Numbered from the stretch's first letter, positions 36,677 through 46,175 are shown. The stretch: DNA of 64,000 nt from JALYNX01 sp963746905 (GCA_963746905.1 CAVVCY010000003.1:496001-560000); one strand, 5' to 3'. Notes: generated by a model not told the origin, from the letters alone. Made by a program: numbers and translations.

Positions 36677-37126
36677 TCAGAACGGGGCCTCGTCGGGCCC
36701 ATAGCTGTCACGTGCGACCGGAGCCGAAGGAACGTCTCCCCCTTGGGCCGGGGCGAAGTCGCCGCCGCCGGATCGCGCAGTCTTGTTCACGGTGGCCGTT
36801 GCCCAACGCAGAGAAGGGCCGATCTCGTCGATTTGGATTTCGACGACTGACCGCTTGTCCCCCTGGTCGGTCTCCCAGGTCCGCTGCTCGAGCCGTCCGG
36901 TGACGATCACCCGTGCGCCCTTCTGCAATGACTCCGCGGCGGATTCCGCCTGCTCTCTCCACACGGTGCCGGTGAAGAAGCTGGTGTCTTCCTGCCACTC
37001 GCCATCGTTGCCCCGCCAGCGGCGGTTGACCGCCATGCGGATCTTGGCCATGGCCACCCCCGACGGGGTGAAGCGCAGCTCGGGGTCATCGACGAGGTTG
37101 CCGATGAGTGTGACGTTGTTCGACAT
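36677..37126 (-). CDS. ssb: Single-stranded DNA-binding protein
   Basis: This encodes 149 residues. The OB fold begins MSNNVTLIGNLVDDPELRFTPSG and includes WREQAESAAESLQKGARVIVTGRLEQR. A short linker leads to the acidic tip DEAPF, which recruits partner proteins. The linker is shorter and less Gly-rich than in many actinobacterial SSBs. It lies between rpsF and rpsR as in the conserved operon. Confidence 0.95.
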   Translation of the reverse strand: MSNNVTLIGNLVDDPELRFTPSGVAMAKIRMAVNRRWRGNDGEWQEDTSFFTGTVWREQAESAAESLQKGARVIVTGRLEQRTWETDQGDKRSVVEIQIDEIGPSLRWATATVNKTARSGGGDFAPAQGGDVPSAPVARDSYGPDEAPF

Positions 37127-37186
37127 TCAGATCTCCTCTTCTCACGCCCACCGACGATCATGCCGCGCCGGTGTGACGTATTCCAG

Positions 37187-37474
37187 TCAGGCGCCCAGCC
37201 GCACGATCTTGTGTCGGACAACCTCGTCGGCGAGGGACAGCATCCGATCTAGTGAATCGACGGCTCCCGCCTCAGCCTCGAAGTTCACCACCGAGTAGTA
37301 ACCCTCGGAGAGATGCTCGATCTCGTAGGCGAAGCGACGCTTCCCCCAGAGATCCTTGCCTTTGACACTCGCTCCATGCTCGGAGAGGTACGACTCGAGT
37401 TCGCCGATCTTGGCGTCGATGTCGTCCTCTGCGAGATCAGGACGATGAATCGTCATTAGTTCATAGTCGCGCAT
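37187..37474 (-). CDS. rpsF: 30S ribosomal protein bS6
   Basis: This encodes 95 residues from the ATG at 37474, preceded by AGGAGG with good spacing. The frame is open further upstream, but that part is not bS6. The fold is recognised by MRDYELMTIHRPDL, GKRRFAYEIEHLSEGYY and the C-terminal basic end. It is the first gene of the rpsF-ssb-rpsR-rplI operon. Confidence 0.95.
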   Translation of the reverse strand: MRDYELMTIHRPDLAEDDIDAKIGELESYLSEHGASVKGKDLWGKRRFAYEIEHLSEGYYSVVNFEAEAGAVDSLDRMLSLADEVVRHKIVRLGA

Positions 37475-37504
37475 TCGACCTCCTGTGGACATCCGTATGG
37501 AAGG

Positions 37505-37529
37505 CCCCATCCATTTGATGGAGCAGGGG
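37505..37529 (-). promoter_or_regulatory. Hairpin in the rpsF 5' leader
   Basis: On the minus strand CCATC pairs with GATGG over five bases, flanked by C-rich and G-rich arms that can extend it past a bulge. It lies about 30 bases before rpsF. S6:S18-binding leaders occur in other bacteria, but the defining CCG-bulge motif was not confirmed. Confidence 0.25.
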
Positions 37530-37586
37530 TTGCACGCATCCGAACGGCGCGAGACGTCGGTGCGGTCGCTCGAAGTGTATCCGCAG

Positions 37587-38024
37587 TCAGCCGCTTTCCC
37601 CATTCGGGGCGCCACTGATCTGTGCACCGTCCTCGAACTCGTAGACCCCGGCCACCGTCTCCAGGACCCAAGACACATCGGCGGGAGATGGGTAGAGCGG
37701 GCACGGCTCGGCGGGACAGGGGGCCATCTCGGTGCCTCCGACGAGGGACCCGCTGGGGTCGAAGAACCAGATGTCGAGTGCGATTGGCACGTCCAGCATC
37801 CAATACCGCACAGGAGCCGGGACCTCGTAGACGAAGAGCATCCCGTCGGCTCCACCGGGGATCTCCTCGACCCCGGTCAGACCGACCTGGCGCTCCTCAG
37901 GAGTATCGGCGACGAGGACATCGAGGGGTGCCTCGCCAACCTGGATCGACGTGGTCTCGACTCCCGGCTGCCAAGCACAGCCAACGACCAGGACCAGCAG
38001 AAAGAAGATGGCTAGGCGGACGAC
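37587..38024 (-). CDS. DUF192 family lipoprotein, start codon unresolved
   Basis: The frame reads RLAIFFLLVLVVGCAWQPG, a lipoprotein-like signal with Cys. It then gives VLVADTPEERQVGLTGVEE and GGADGMLFVYEVPAPVRYWM, the DUF192 core; the motif before DIWFFDPSG is typical. No ATG, GTG or TTG precedes the signal peptide in this frame. The first ATG (37841) falls inside the domain, which would cut the protein in half. A base error or unusual start is likely. DUF192 function is unknown. It follows panB directly. Confidence 0.65.
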   Translation of the reverse strand, partial: VVRLAIFFLLVLVVGCAWQPGVETTSIQVGEAPLDVLVADTPEERQVGLTGVEEIPGGADGMLFVYEVPAPVRYWMLDVPIALDIWFFDPSGSLVGGTEMAPCPAEPCPLYPSPADVSWVLETVAGVYEFEDGAQISGAPNGESG

Positions 38025-38860
38025 TTGCCCCTGAGCAGCTCGGCTGCGACTTCGTCCGACACGTGATAGCTCTCCTCCTCGCCGGGGAAGGCGCCGGACT
38101 GGATGTCGGCAGCGAAGCGCTTCAATGCCTCGATCGACTCCTCGCCGACGTTCGCGTAGCTTCGGACAAACTTGGCACGGTGGCCGAGGCCAATCCCGAG
38201 GACGTCGTGATATACGAGGACCTGGCCGTCGGTGTTGGGGCCGGCGCCGATCCCGATCGTCGGGACGTCGACCTCCTTGGTGATCAGCTCACCGAGGACA
38301 CCGGGGACGCCTTCGAGAACGATCGAGAAGCAACCCGCTTCGGCGAGTGCTCGAGCATCTTCGATCATCTCCCTGGCGGCGTCGACGACCTTTCCCTGCA
38401 CTTTGAAACCACCCATCGCATTCACTGATTGCGGGGTGAGCCCGAGATGGCCCATCACAGGGATCTCCGCATCAAGGATGCGCTCGATGGCGGGAACCCG
38501 CTTACGCCCGCCCTCCAGCTTCACCGCCTCGGCTCCGCCCTCCTGGACGATCCGGCCCGCATTGCGAACGGCGTCCTCAGGTGAGATGTGAAAGCTCAAC
38601 CAGGGCATATCGACCACGAAGAGGGCCGAAACCTGGGCTCGTTTCACGGCCCGGGCATGCACGATCATCTCGTCGAGGCCGATCTCGAGGGTGGTGCCCA
38701 TGCCATGGACCACATTGGCCACCGAGTCACCGACCAGGATGATGTCCATTCCGGCACGATCGGCGATCACGGCCGACGGGTAGTCGTAGGCGGTCACCAT
38801 CGTGATCTTGGGGCCACCCTTGCGGGCCCGAATATCAGGAACCGTCGTCTTCTTGGTCAT
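38012..38860 (-). CDS. panB: Ketopantoate hydroxymethyltransferase
   Basis: This encodes 282 residues from ATG 38860 (MTKKTTVPDIRARKGGPKI). The TIM barrel has MVTAYDYPSA, LVGDSVANVVHGMGTT with metal-binding Asp, VKLEGG, VMGHLGLTPQSVNAMGGFKVQG and the catalytic Glu in SIVLEGVP. It transfers a hydroxymethyl group from methylene-THF to 2-oxoisovalerate in pantothenate synthesis. No panC or panD is adjacent. Confidence 0.96.
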   Translation of the reverse strand: MTKKTTVPDIRARKGGPKITMVTAYDYPSAVIADRAGMDIILVGDSVANVVHGMGTTLEIGLDEMIVHARAVKRAQVSALFVVDMPWLSFHISPEDAVRNAGRIVQEGGAEAVKLEGGRKRVPAIERILDAEIPVMGHLGLTPQSVNAMGGFKVQGKVVDAAREMIEDARALAEAGCFSIVLEGVPGVLGELITKEVDVPTIGIGAGPNTDGQVLVYHDVLGIGLGHRAKFVRSYANVGEESIEALKRFAADIQSGAFPGEEESYHVSDEVAAELLRGKSSA

Positions 38861-38867
38861 GGGTAAA

Positions 38868-38900
38868 GGGTAGTTGGTGCTTGGTATTCGGTACCTGGCC
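38868..38900. repeat. Degenerate GGTACTTGG-type repeat, copy 1
   Basis: The segment before panB reads as decamer-like steps GGTAGTTGGTGCTTGGTATT. The same pattern, inverted, occurs after trxA at 58361-58387. A looser relative is at 51111-51141. Confidence 0.5.
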
Positions 38901-38906
38901 GGTCGG

Positions 38907-39683
38907 TCAGGAGGACCGAGCGCTGACGGCTGCTCGCACCCACTCGATATCAGCCGTGTGCTCCGCAGCTCCGCCCGGGGTCTCCACAACCACCGGGGCA
39001 TCGGCCTGGGCGATCACCAGGGCCAAGTCCTCGGATGGGATCTGGCCCAATCCCAGGTTCTCGTGGCGGTCGCGCCGAGAGTCGAATGGGTCCTTGGAAT
39101 CGTTGGCGTGCACCAGGTCGATTCGACCGGTCGCCTCCATAACTCTCGGCACCAACTCGTCGAATGGCTCCCCTCCGGCCCACACATGACAGGTGTCGAG
39201 GACGAAGCCCACGCCAAATTCAGCCACCTCGTCGAAGAGCCGGGCAATCCACTCCACACGCCTGGCCACCGCCTTGTCCCCTCCTGCCGTGTTCTCGATC
39301 AGGACCGGGACCTTGCTGTCCAGTGGTTCCAGCGCCTTTCGCCAACGAAGGATCCCTTCTTCCTGAGGCCCATCGCCGGTCACGTGACCGCCATGGACCA
39401 CCACCCCGGCGGCTGCGATCTCGGCCGCCGCGTCGCAGGTCTCCTGGAGGATCCGCCTCGAGGGCACTCTGATCTTGTTGTTGTCGGCGCAGACGTTGAT
39501 CAAATAGGGAGAGTGGACATAGATCGGGATCGGCGATGCCCTCAGTTCGGCCGCGTCGGGCCTGGGGAGAGGCTTCTTCCAACCTTGCGGATCGGATAGG
39601 AAGATCTGGACCAGGTCGGCGCCGCGTTCCCGAGCCTCCTCGATGGGGCGACCGGAGTCCACGTGGGCGCCGACTGCCCTCAA
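38907..39683 (-). CDS. nfo: Endonuclease IV-like AP endonuclease (TIM barrel)
   Basis: This encodes 258 residues. It carries the endonuclease IV metal residues in order: GAHVDSG, IYVHSPYLIN, VVHGGHV, LIENTAGG, LDTCHVWAGG, VHANDSKD, RHENLGLG and VVETPGG. It is a little shorter than E. coli Nfo. It cuts DNA 5' of abasic sites. It overlaps the upstream membrane-protein gene by four bases, in a pyrE-led operon. An isomerase-like relative is possible but less likely. Confidence 0.85.
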   Translation of the reverse strand: MRAVGAHVDSGRPIEEARERGADLVQIFLSDPQGWKKPLPRPDAAELRASPIPIYVHSPYLINVCADNNKIRVPSRRILQETCDAAAEIAAAGVVVHGGHVTGDGPQEEGILRWRKALEPLDSKVPVLIENTAGGDKAVARRVEWIARLFDEVAEFGVGFVLDTCHVWAGGEPFDELVPRVMEATGRIDLVHANDSKDPFDSRRDRHENLGLGQIPSEDLALVIAQADAPVVVETPGGAAEHTADIEWVRAAVSARSS

Positions 39684-40267
39684 GACGGCTCCCAGAGCCC
39701 TGCCACCCTGGCCCGCTCCGCCCGGCGTGCGGCGTCCACCGCGTACTCACCAATCAGCCTGGCCGCCTCCTTGGGTGTGACCGCCCAATCCTGGGCGAGG
39801 ATCCCCAACACCCGAGTCTCCATCCAACGAGCGCCCCAGGGGTGGGGAGGCAGCGATCCCCTTTCCAGGACCTTGATTCTCAAGAGGAGCAGGAGCTCAC
39901 CTTCGTCTTCGATCTCGCCTGCATCGACGTCGACCAGGTTTCCCCACGGTATGACATCGTGCGAGCGGAACGGGCCACGCAATTTCAGAGCCAGGCCCTC
40001 ATCACGGCACTCGACCACCCTGGTGGGCACAAACAGCTCCTTTAGGCCCCAGATCACCAGGAAACCTGCGAACAACAACAGCGCCCAGGCATAAATGACA
40101 TCACGCGGCTCATAGATCTGGGTGTCTGCCGGAGTGAACAACAACTCCCTGAGCCAGTTCGTGATTCGGCGATTGGTCAAAACGTCGATGGCGATGACCA
40201 GCAGCGGCACGGCGCCAATGGCCATCAACCACATCCTGACTGCCGAGCGCTGCACCACGACTTTCAC
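39680..40267 (-). CDS. Two-helix membrane protein with PH-like domain, unknown function
   Basis: This encodes 195 residues. There is one helix near residues 11-30 and another at about 60-80 (WALLLFAGFLVIWGLKELF), then a domain with ECRDEGLALKLRGPFRSHDVIPWGNL. The latter resembles bacterial PH domains. The C-terminus is helical and basic. It lies between pyrE and nfo with four-base overlaps on both sides, so it is co-translated with them. Confidence 0.65.
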   Translation of the reverse strand: MKVVVQRSAVRMWLMAIGAVPLLVIAIDVLTNRRITNWLRELLFTPADTQIYEPRDVIYAWALLLFAGFLVIWGLKELFVPTRVVECRDEGLALKLRGPFRSHDVIPWGNLVDVDAGEIEDEGELLLLLRIKVLERGSLPPHPWGARWMETRVLGILAQDWAVTPKEAARLIGEYAVDAARRAERARVAGLWEPS

Positions 40268-40809
40268 TCGTCGACTCCGAGATCCGAAGGAGTGACCAGG
40301 GCGATGTATGGAATGCCTCTGGCGGCGAAGGCCTCTTCCGCCCGGCCGTTGGAACGATCGACCAGCGCGACCGCCTGGACCACCTCGAGGCCCTCGGCCT
40401 CCGCGACGACAGTCGCTTCCAATGCGGCGCTCCCGGTGGTGGTGGTGTCCTCGAGGATCACAACCCTGGCTCCCGAAGCCACGGGGCCCACTACCCGACC
40501 CCCGGTGCCATGATCCTTTAGCTCCTTGCGGATCGAAAAGGCGCTCAGATCACGCCCATCACGTGCGGCCGCCATCGCCGTGGCCACAGCGATTGGGTCG
40601 GCACCCATGGTCATCCCTCCGATCGCCCGGGCGGTCGGATCGACGACCTCGAGCATCGCAGTCCCGACCAGCCAGGCGCCCTCCCCGCTAAATGTCGTCT
40701 GGCGGGCATCGAGATACCAGGAGGTGACGGCACCGGAACGCAGGGTGAAAGGTCCATCGGTGCGAAGGGCGTAAGTCCGGAGATGCTCGATGAGGGATTC
40801 GCCAGCCAC
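40264..40809 (-). CDS. pyrE: Orotate phosphoribosyltransferase
   Basis: This encodes 181 residues. FTLRSGAVTSWYLDARQTT is the substrate-end signature, SIRKELKDHG the catalytic Lys loop, and VVILEDTTTTGSAALEAT the PRPP motif. It converts orotate and PRPP to OMP. The DTTTTGS form (rather than DVxTTG) is common in actinobacteria. It begins the pyrE-membrane-nfo operon. Confidence 0.95.
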   Translation of the reverse strand: MAGESLIEHLRTYALRTDGPFTLRSGAVTSWYLDARQTTFSGEGAWLVGTAMLEVVDPTARAIGGMTMGADPIAVATAMAAARDGRDLSAFSIRKELKDHGTGGRVVGPVASGARVVILEDTTTTGSAALEATVVAEAEGLEVVQAVALVDRSNGRAEEAFAARGIPYIALVTPSDLGVDE

Positions 40810-40882
40810 CCTCTCATGGTATTGGGCCAGAACCGGTACCGGTCGTTCGCCGGTAGCCGGCGCCGGGTCTAGGTTTCATCCA

Positions 40883-41569
40883 ATGGATCTCTTCCTCGTC
40901 CGTCACGGCCAGCCGGACTGGGCGCCGGATCGTGTGGCACGCAACGACCCGAACCTCACCGAGCTCGGCCATGAGCAGGCCCGCCGCGTTGCGCATCGCC
41001 TGGCCAGTCTCGACCGATTCGACGAAGTGTGGGTGTCATCGATGAACCGGGCGGTCCAGACTTCCGATCCGATCGCGACCGATCTCGGTGCCCGACCCGA
41101 GATCTACGACTGGCTCCAGGAGATCAACAACCCCCCGGAGTGGGACGGGTCCCCGGTGGACGAGATCGACAAGGCGCTCCGCGACTCCAACCTGCGTTCG
41201 ATGGACGAGATGTGGGATGGGCTGCCCGGAGGTGAGACGTTTCGGGCGTTTCACCAACGAGTGGTGTCAGGGCTCCAACACACCCTGGATCACCACGGCA
41301 TCCACCCGATGCAAGAGGAGCATCGGCATCTCTGGGCGGTCGACGACCCCGATCGGAGGGTCCTCATCGTGGCCCATGCCGGGACCAACGCGGTGGTCCT
41401 CGGTCACCTGCTCGGCCTGGAGCCGGTGCCATGGGAATGGGAGCGGTTCCGCCAGCCCCACACCGGGGTCTCCCGGTTGACCATGACCCGTATCAGCACC
41501 GGATGGGCCTTCTCCCTCCGTCAACTCGGTGACATCACCCATCTCCACCCGGGGATGGTCACCGCCTGA
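40883..41569 (+). CDS. Histidine phosphatase superfamily protein
   Basis: This encodes 228 residues starting MDLFLVRHGQPDWAP with the catalytic RHG. EVWVSSMNRAVQTSDPIA supplies the second Arg, and LIVAHAGTNAVVLGHLL the second catalytic His. The C-terminal half is somewhat longer than in simple cofactor-dependent phosphatases. Substrates of the family range from phosphoglycerate to small phosphoesters and cannot be chosen here. It faces pyrE divergently. Confidence 0.9.
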   Translation: MDLFLVRHGQPDWAPDRVARNDPNLTELGHEQARRVAHRLASLDRFDEVWVSSMNRAVQTSDPIATDLGARPEIYDWLQEINNPPEWDGSPVDEIDKALRDSNLRSMDEMWDGLPGGETFRAFHQRVVSGLQHTLDHHGIHPMQEEHRHLWAVDDPDRRVLIVAHAGTNAVVLGHLLGLEPVPWEWERFRQPHTGVSRLTMTRISTGWAFSLRQLGDITHLHPGMVTA

Positions 41570-41625
41570 TTTCCCGGGAAAGCTGGACGTGTATGTTCAG
41601 CGACCAGCTCGAAAGGACGGCAGCC

Positions 41626-43164
41626 ATGGCAGACAAACCGAACATTCTGGTCATCTGGGGTGACGACATCGGGATCACCAACCTGAGTTGTTACAGCGAC
41701 GGCTTGATGGGCTATCGAACCCCCAACATCGACCGGATTGCCGACGAGGGAATGCGCTTCACCGATTCCTACGGGGAGCAGAGTTGCACCGCCGGGCGCT
41801 CCTCCTTCATCACCGGGCAAAGCGTCTACCGGACTGGTCTGAGCAAGGTTGGCGTGCCCGGAGCGCCGGTCGGTCTCAGCGCCGAGGATCCGACCATCGC
41901 CGAACTGCTCAAGCCGCTTGGCTACGCCACCGCCCAGTTCGGAAAGAACCACCTCGGTGATCGCAACGAGTTCCTGCCCACCGCCCACGGGTTCGACGAG
42001 TTCTTCGGGAACCTCTACCACCTCAACGCCGAAGAGGAGCCGGAGCGACCCAATTGGCCACCGCCAGAGGACTTCCCCAAGTTCAACGAGATGTTTCGCC
42101 CGCGGGGCGTCATGCACTCCTGGGCAACCGATGAGGACGACCCAACGGAGGAAGGCCGCTATGGCCGGGTCGGCAGGCAGCGGATCGAAGACACCGGCCC
42201 GCTCACCAAGAAGCGGATGGAAACCTGTGACGACGAGTTCGTCGCCGCTGCCAGCGAGTGGATCAAGGCACAGCAGGCTTCGGACACTCCGTTCTTTTGC
42301 TGGGTGAACACCACGCACATGCATGCCTTCACCCACCCCAAGCCGGAGAGCGTCGGCCAGGCCGGACGTTGGCAGTCGGAGTATCACGACACGATGATCG
42401 ATCACGACAAGAACGTGGGGCAGTTGCTCGACCTCCTCGACGAACTCGGGATCGCCGAAGACACCATCGTCATCTACTCCACTGACAATGGCCCTCACAT
42501 GAACAGCTGGCCGGATGCGGGGATGACCCCCTTCCGAAACGAGAAGAACTCCAACTGGGAAGGCGCGTTTCGGGTGCCGCAGGTGATCCGTTGGCCGGGA
42601 AAGGTCGAGGCGGGCACGGTCTCCAACGAGATCATCCAGCATCACGATTGGCTGCCGACTTTCCTGGCGGCGGCCGGCGAGCCAGACATCGTCGACAAAC
42701 TGAAGGCCGGACACACCATCGGGGACAAGACCTACAAAGTCCACATCGACGGGTTCAACTTCCTGCCCTACCTCACCGGAGAGAGCGAGAAGGGACCGCG
42801 ACCAGGCCTGGTGTATTTCTCCGACGACGGGGACGTGCTGGCACTCCGCTTCGACAACTGGAAGGTCGTGTTCATGGAGCAAAGGGTCCCAGGCACATTG
42901 CAGATCTGGGCCGACCCCTTTGTCCCACTCCGGGTCCCCAAGCTCTACAACCTCAGAACCGATCCCTACGAACGGGCAGACATCACTTCCAACACCTACT
43001 ACGAGTGGATGATGGAGAACGTCTACCTGCTGTTGGCGGGGACGACATTGGTCGCTCAGTTCCTGGAGAGTTTCAAGGAGTTCCCGCCCCGCCAGAAGGC
43101 GGCCAGTTTCACTATCGACCAGGTCATGGAGAAGCTGGAGGCGGCCCTCACCACGGGTCACTGA
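41626..43164 (+). CDS. Arylsulfatase-family sulfatase (Cys type)
   Basis: This encodes 512 residues. LVIWGDDIGITNLS holds two calcium Asp residues. CTAGRSSFITG is the CxAGR motif whose Cys is converted to formylglycine. STDNGPHMNSWPDAG supplies further metal ligands, and NEKNSNWEGAFRVP the late Lys. No signal peptide is visible from ATG 41626, which follows AAAGGA. It hydrolyses sulfate esters. No formylglycine-generating enzyme is in the window, so maturation depends on one elsewhere. Confidence 0.93.
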   Translation: MADKPNILVIWGDDIGITNLSCYSDGLMGYRTPNIDRIADEGMRFTDSYGEQSCTAGRSSFITGQSVYRTGLSKVGVPGAPVGLSAEDPTIAELLKPLGYATAQFGKNHLGDRNEFLPTAHGFDEFFGNLYHLNAEEEPERPNWPPPEDFPKFNEMFRPRGVMHSWATDEDDPTEEGRYGRVGRQRIEDTGPLTKKRMETCDDEFVAAASEWIKAQQASDTPFFCWVNTTHMHAFTHPKPESVGQAGRWQSEYHDTMIDHDKNVGQLLDLLDELGIAEDTIVIYSTDNGPHMNSWPDAGMTPFRNEKNSNWEGAFRVPQVIRWPGKVEAGTVSNEIIQHHDWLPTFLAAAGEPDIVDKLKAGHTIGDKTYKVHIDGFNFLPYLTGESEKGPRPGLVYFSDDGDVLALRFDNWKVVFMEQRVPGTLQIWADPFVPLRVPKLYNLRTDPYERADITSNTYYEWMMENVYLLLAGTTLVAQFLESFKEFPPRQKAASFTIDQVMEKLEAALTTGH

Positions 43165-43181
43165 CAGGGGTCAGGCCACGT

Positions 43182-43952
43182 CTACTTTCCGAAGCGGCGG
43201 TCACGACTGGTGAAGTCGCGGAGAGCTCGCAGGAAGTCGACGCGACGGAACGCGGGCCAGTTGACGTCGACGAATACGAACTCTGCATAAGCGGACTGCC
43301 ACAGGAGGAACCCCGAGAGGCGGGACTCGCCCGAAGTCCGGATCAGGAGATCGGGGTCCGGCAGGTCGGCGGAGTACATGTGGGCGGCGAGGGCGTCCGA
43401 GTCGATGTAGGAAGTGACGTCTTCTGGCGGGACCCCGTCGGAGAGCAACTCGGACACCAGGTCTTTTGCGGCGTCGACAATCTCTTGGCGACCGCCGTAC
43501 CCCATGGCCACATTGAGACGACGCGATCCCCTGGGGTGGGCCTCTTCGGCGGACTTGGCCGCCGACACCAGCTGATCGGGGAGCAGGTCGAGGCTTCCGA
43601 TGAACTTGATCGCCATGTCGTACTTCTCACAGAGGGCGGGCAGGCGGTCGAAGAGCTCGATGAGCACCTCGAAATAGGGTTCGAGCTCATCCTCTGGACG
43701 GCTGCTGATGTTCTCCTTGGAAAGTACCCAGGCGGTGACGGCCGGTATCTCCAGTTCATGGGCCCAGCCGAGGAACTCCTCGAACCGGCGCATCCCCACC
43801 CGATAGGACTCGGTGTAGGAAGGGAGCTTCTCCTCACGTGCATGGCGCCGGTGACCGTCGAGGACGATGCCGATGTGCCGGGGCAAACGGCCCTTGTCGA
43901 GCCCGTTGAGCAGATTTCGCTCATAGATGCGGTAGAGAAGACTCAGAGCCAT
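43182..43952 (-). CDS. uppS: Isoprenyl transferase (cis-prenyltransferase, UppS family)
   Basis: This encodes 256 residues. HIGIVLDGHRRHARE is the catalytic P-loop-like block (DGN-R in most members; the Asp and Arg remain). LNVAMGYGGRQEIVDA and LIRTSGESRLSGFLLWQSAYAE-type segments complete the family. Actinobacteria have a short-chain (Rv1086-like) and a long-chain member; the DGHRRH form differs from both consensus forms. It makes polyprenyl diphosphates for envelope carriers. Confidence 0.92.
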   Translation of the reverse strand: MALSLLYRIYERNLLNGLDKGRLPRHIGIVLDGHRRHAREEKLPSYTESYRVGMRRFEEFLGWAHELEIPAVTAWVLSKENISSRPEDELEPYFEVLIELFDRLPALCEKYDMAIKFIGSLDLLPDQLVSAAKSAEEAHPRGSRRLNVAMGYGGRQEIVDAAKDLVSELLSDGVPPEDVTSYIDSDALAAHMYSADLPDPDLLIRTSGESRLSGFLLWQSAYAEFVFVDVNWPAFRRVDFLRALRDFTSRDRRFGK

Positions 43953-44044
43953 TGCGGCTACAGATGCTACCGGCGCGGCGGAGCACGACCAGAGTCGGCC
44001 GCCCTACCTGTTGTCGCTGGGCGCCAATAACCTGTTGGTCACAC

Positions 44045-44707
44045 ATGGAGCGACTCACCCTCGGCCGCATGCAGAACCCAATCCGTGGCTTCCTCCACGG
44101 GTCGGCGGCGATCGCCGCCGTTGTCGGGCTCTTCGTGCTGCTCAACCAGGCCTGGGGAAACACTGCGGCTGCAGTCGGGTCCCTGGTCTTTGGCCTCGCG
44201 ATGCTCGCCATGTACACCGTCTCCTCCCTCTATCACTCCGTCCCCTGGAGCTCGGAGTGGAAGGTGCGTCTGCAACGGGTAGACCACTCGATGATCTTTC
44301 TCCTCGTGGCGGGGACTTTCACCCCGATCGCCATCGCCACCATCGACGGGGTCGCCCTGGTGATCGTCCTCTGCCTGCTGTGGACTACAGCGGTGACCGG
44401 CATCATCCTCAAGGTGTTCCTTCCCAACGTGAAGACCTCCCTCTCGGTCACACTGCAGTTGGTGATGGGATGGTCGGCCTTGATCCTGATGCCCTGGGTG
44501 CTGAGCCGCCTTGGCGTCGGTGCGGTTGTCCTCATCGCACTCGGCGGGCTCTGCTACACGGTCGGAGCTGTCGTCTTCATGTCGAAGCGCCCCAGACTGT
44601 TTCCGAAGACGTTCTCCTATCACGAGCTGTTCCATGTGCTCGTGATCGCCGGCACGGCATTCCATTTCCTCGCGGTGTACTGGTACGCCATCCCGGCGAC
44701 GGTCTAA
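44045..44707 (+). CDS. Hemolysin III/PAQR family membrane protein
   Basis: This encodes 220 residues with seven hydrophobic helices. Conserved positions include YTVSSLYHSVPW (Ser and His), RVDHSMIFLLVAGTFTP (Asp-His) and SYHELFHVLVIAGTAFHF with the paired His residues, forming the likely metal site. The name comes from a hemolysin reporter; the actual function in bacteria is uncertain, with ceramidase-like hydrolysis suggested for relatives. ATG 44045 is preferred, as longer starts add non-family sequence. Confidence 0.88.
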   Translation: MERLTLGRMQNPIRGFLHGSAAIAAVVGLFVLLNQAWGNTAAAVGSLVFGLAMLAMYTVSSLYHSVPWSSEWKVRLQRVDHSMIFLLVAGTFTPIAIATIDGVALVIVLCLLWTTAVTGIILKVFLPNVKTSLSVTLQLVMGWSALILMPWVLSRLGVGAVVLIALGGLCYTVGAVVFMSKRPRLFPKTFSYHELFHVLVIAGTAFHFLAVYWYAIPATV

Positions 44708-46156
44708 GCCAGCGGGAGCATCGACTCCTCGGCGCAGAGAGCCTCCACTTCTTCCCAGTCGGTGGGCACCGCCGAGGTCAGATTGTCGTGGCCCTGGTCG
44801 GTGATGACCACGTCGTCCTCGATCCTTATTCCGATCCCGAGGAAAGCTTCCGGCACCTTGTGCTTGATCTTCTCTGCATCGTCCCGCGCCTTCTGCTCAG
44901 CGGCCATCGCGGCCGACCTGCCCTCGAGAGTCCTCCGCAGCGCCCACTCGTCGAGGTCGTATTCGAGGAGGCTGAGCTCGATCTCGGCCTTGTGCGGGGC
45001 GACGTAGAGGCCGGGCTCGACCGTGAAGGCCATCCCCGGCTCCAGCTTGCGGGACACCCCGTCGATTCGATAGGAGCCGGCGTCGTGGACATCGAGACCG
45101 AGCCAATGGCCGGTCCCATGGAAGTAGAACTGGTTGTAGTGGTGCATGGCCAGGCTCTCGTCAACCGACTTCGGGAGCAGGCCCAACTCGACCATGCCCT
45201 CGGTCAGGATCCGGGTGGCGGCGTCATGGATGGAGCGCATGCTCGACCCGGGCGTCGACATCTCGAGGCCGAGGCGCTGAGCGGCAAGCACCACCTCGTA
45301 GATGGCCTTCTGTGGGCCGCTGAACTTCCCGTTGGCGGGGAAGGTCCGGGTGATGTCTGATGAGTAGCCCTCGAATTCGGCCGCGGCGTCGATCAGACAC
45401 CAGGTCGCCGTCTTCGATCAGGCGCTCGTTCTCGACATAGTGGAGGACACAGGCATTCGCTCCCGAGGCGACGATCGATGGGTAGCCGTTGTGTCTCGAC
45501 CCACCCGTCCGCCAGAAGTACTCCAGGGCTGCCTGCACCTGGTACTCGTAAATCCCCGGCCTCGCGAAGCGCATCGCCTCAATGTGGCCCCTAGCCGTCA
45601 GCTCGCAGGCGCGGCGCAAGCTGGCAATCTCGTCCTCGGTCTTGAATAGCCTCATCTCGCCAAGGACGACCGAAAGGTCGCGCACCGCGGAGGGCACCGA
45701 TCCCCCGTAGCGAGATCGATGGTCGCGAGCCTTCTCCACGAGTCGGTCGATTCGAGAGTCGTGGTGCTCGTTCCCGGTCTCATACCACAGGGCCTCACGA
45801 CCGATCATGAGTCGGGTGACCACCTCGTCGAGCTCGCCCAGCTCATAGGCGGCGTCCACTCCGAACCTCTCCTTGGCCCCGTCGACCCCTGCCCGGTAAC
45901 CGTTCCAGGCCTCCATCTCGGGATCTCGGGCTCTCACGAAGAGGGTGTAGTCCCCATCGGAGTGGCCAGGAGTGATCACTGCCACCGCCTCGGGCTCCGG
46001 AAACCCGGTCAGATAGAGGAAATCGGGGTCCTGATGGAAGTCGAACGACGTGTCATAGCTGCGAGTCACCTCGACGGCAGCGGGGATCACAGCGATCCCG
46101 TCGCCACCAATGATCTCTGCCAGACGAAGGCGACGCGCTGCAAAGCGATCAGACAT
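44704..46156 (-). CDS. pepP: Xaa-Pro aminopeptidase (M24B), frameshifted
   Basis: The N-terminal creatinase domain (MSDRFAARRLRLAEIIGGDG) and first half of the pita-bread fold run to GDLV. At about 45396-45400 an apparent extra base breaks the frame. The next frame gives LIDAAAEFEGYSSDITRTF, with the first metal Asp residues, then FYFHGTGHWLGLDVHD and metal Glu in TVEPGLY and RIEDDV. Together about 483 residues, normal for PepP. It removes the N-terminal residue before proline using two Mn ions. Probably an indel error. Confidence 0.87.
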
Positions 46157-46175
46157 GCGTCAGACGGTAGTTCGC

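Noticed and set aside
41521..43161. 546-codon antisense ORF across the sulfatase
   Set aside because: It is opposite a fully conserved sulfatase with no recognisable domain, a by-product of high-GC codon use.
43165..43181. Third copy of the 41-bp palindrome
   Set aside because: Only about ten bases (AGGGGTCA-like) match, and the arms are absent.
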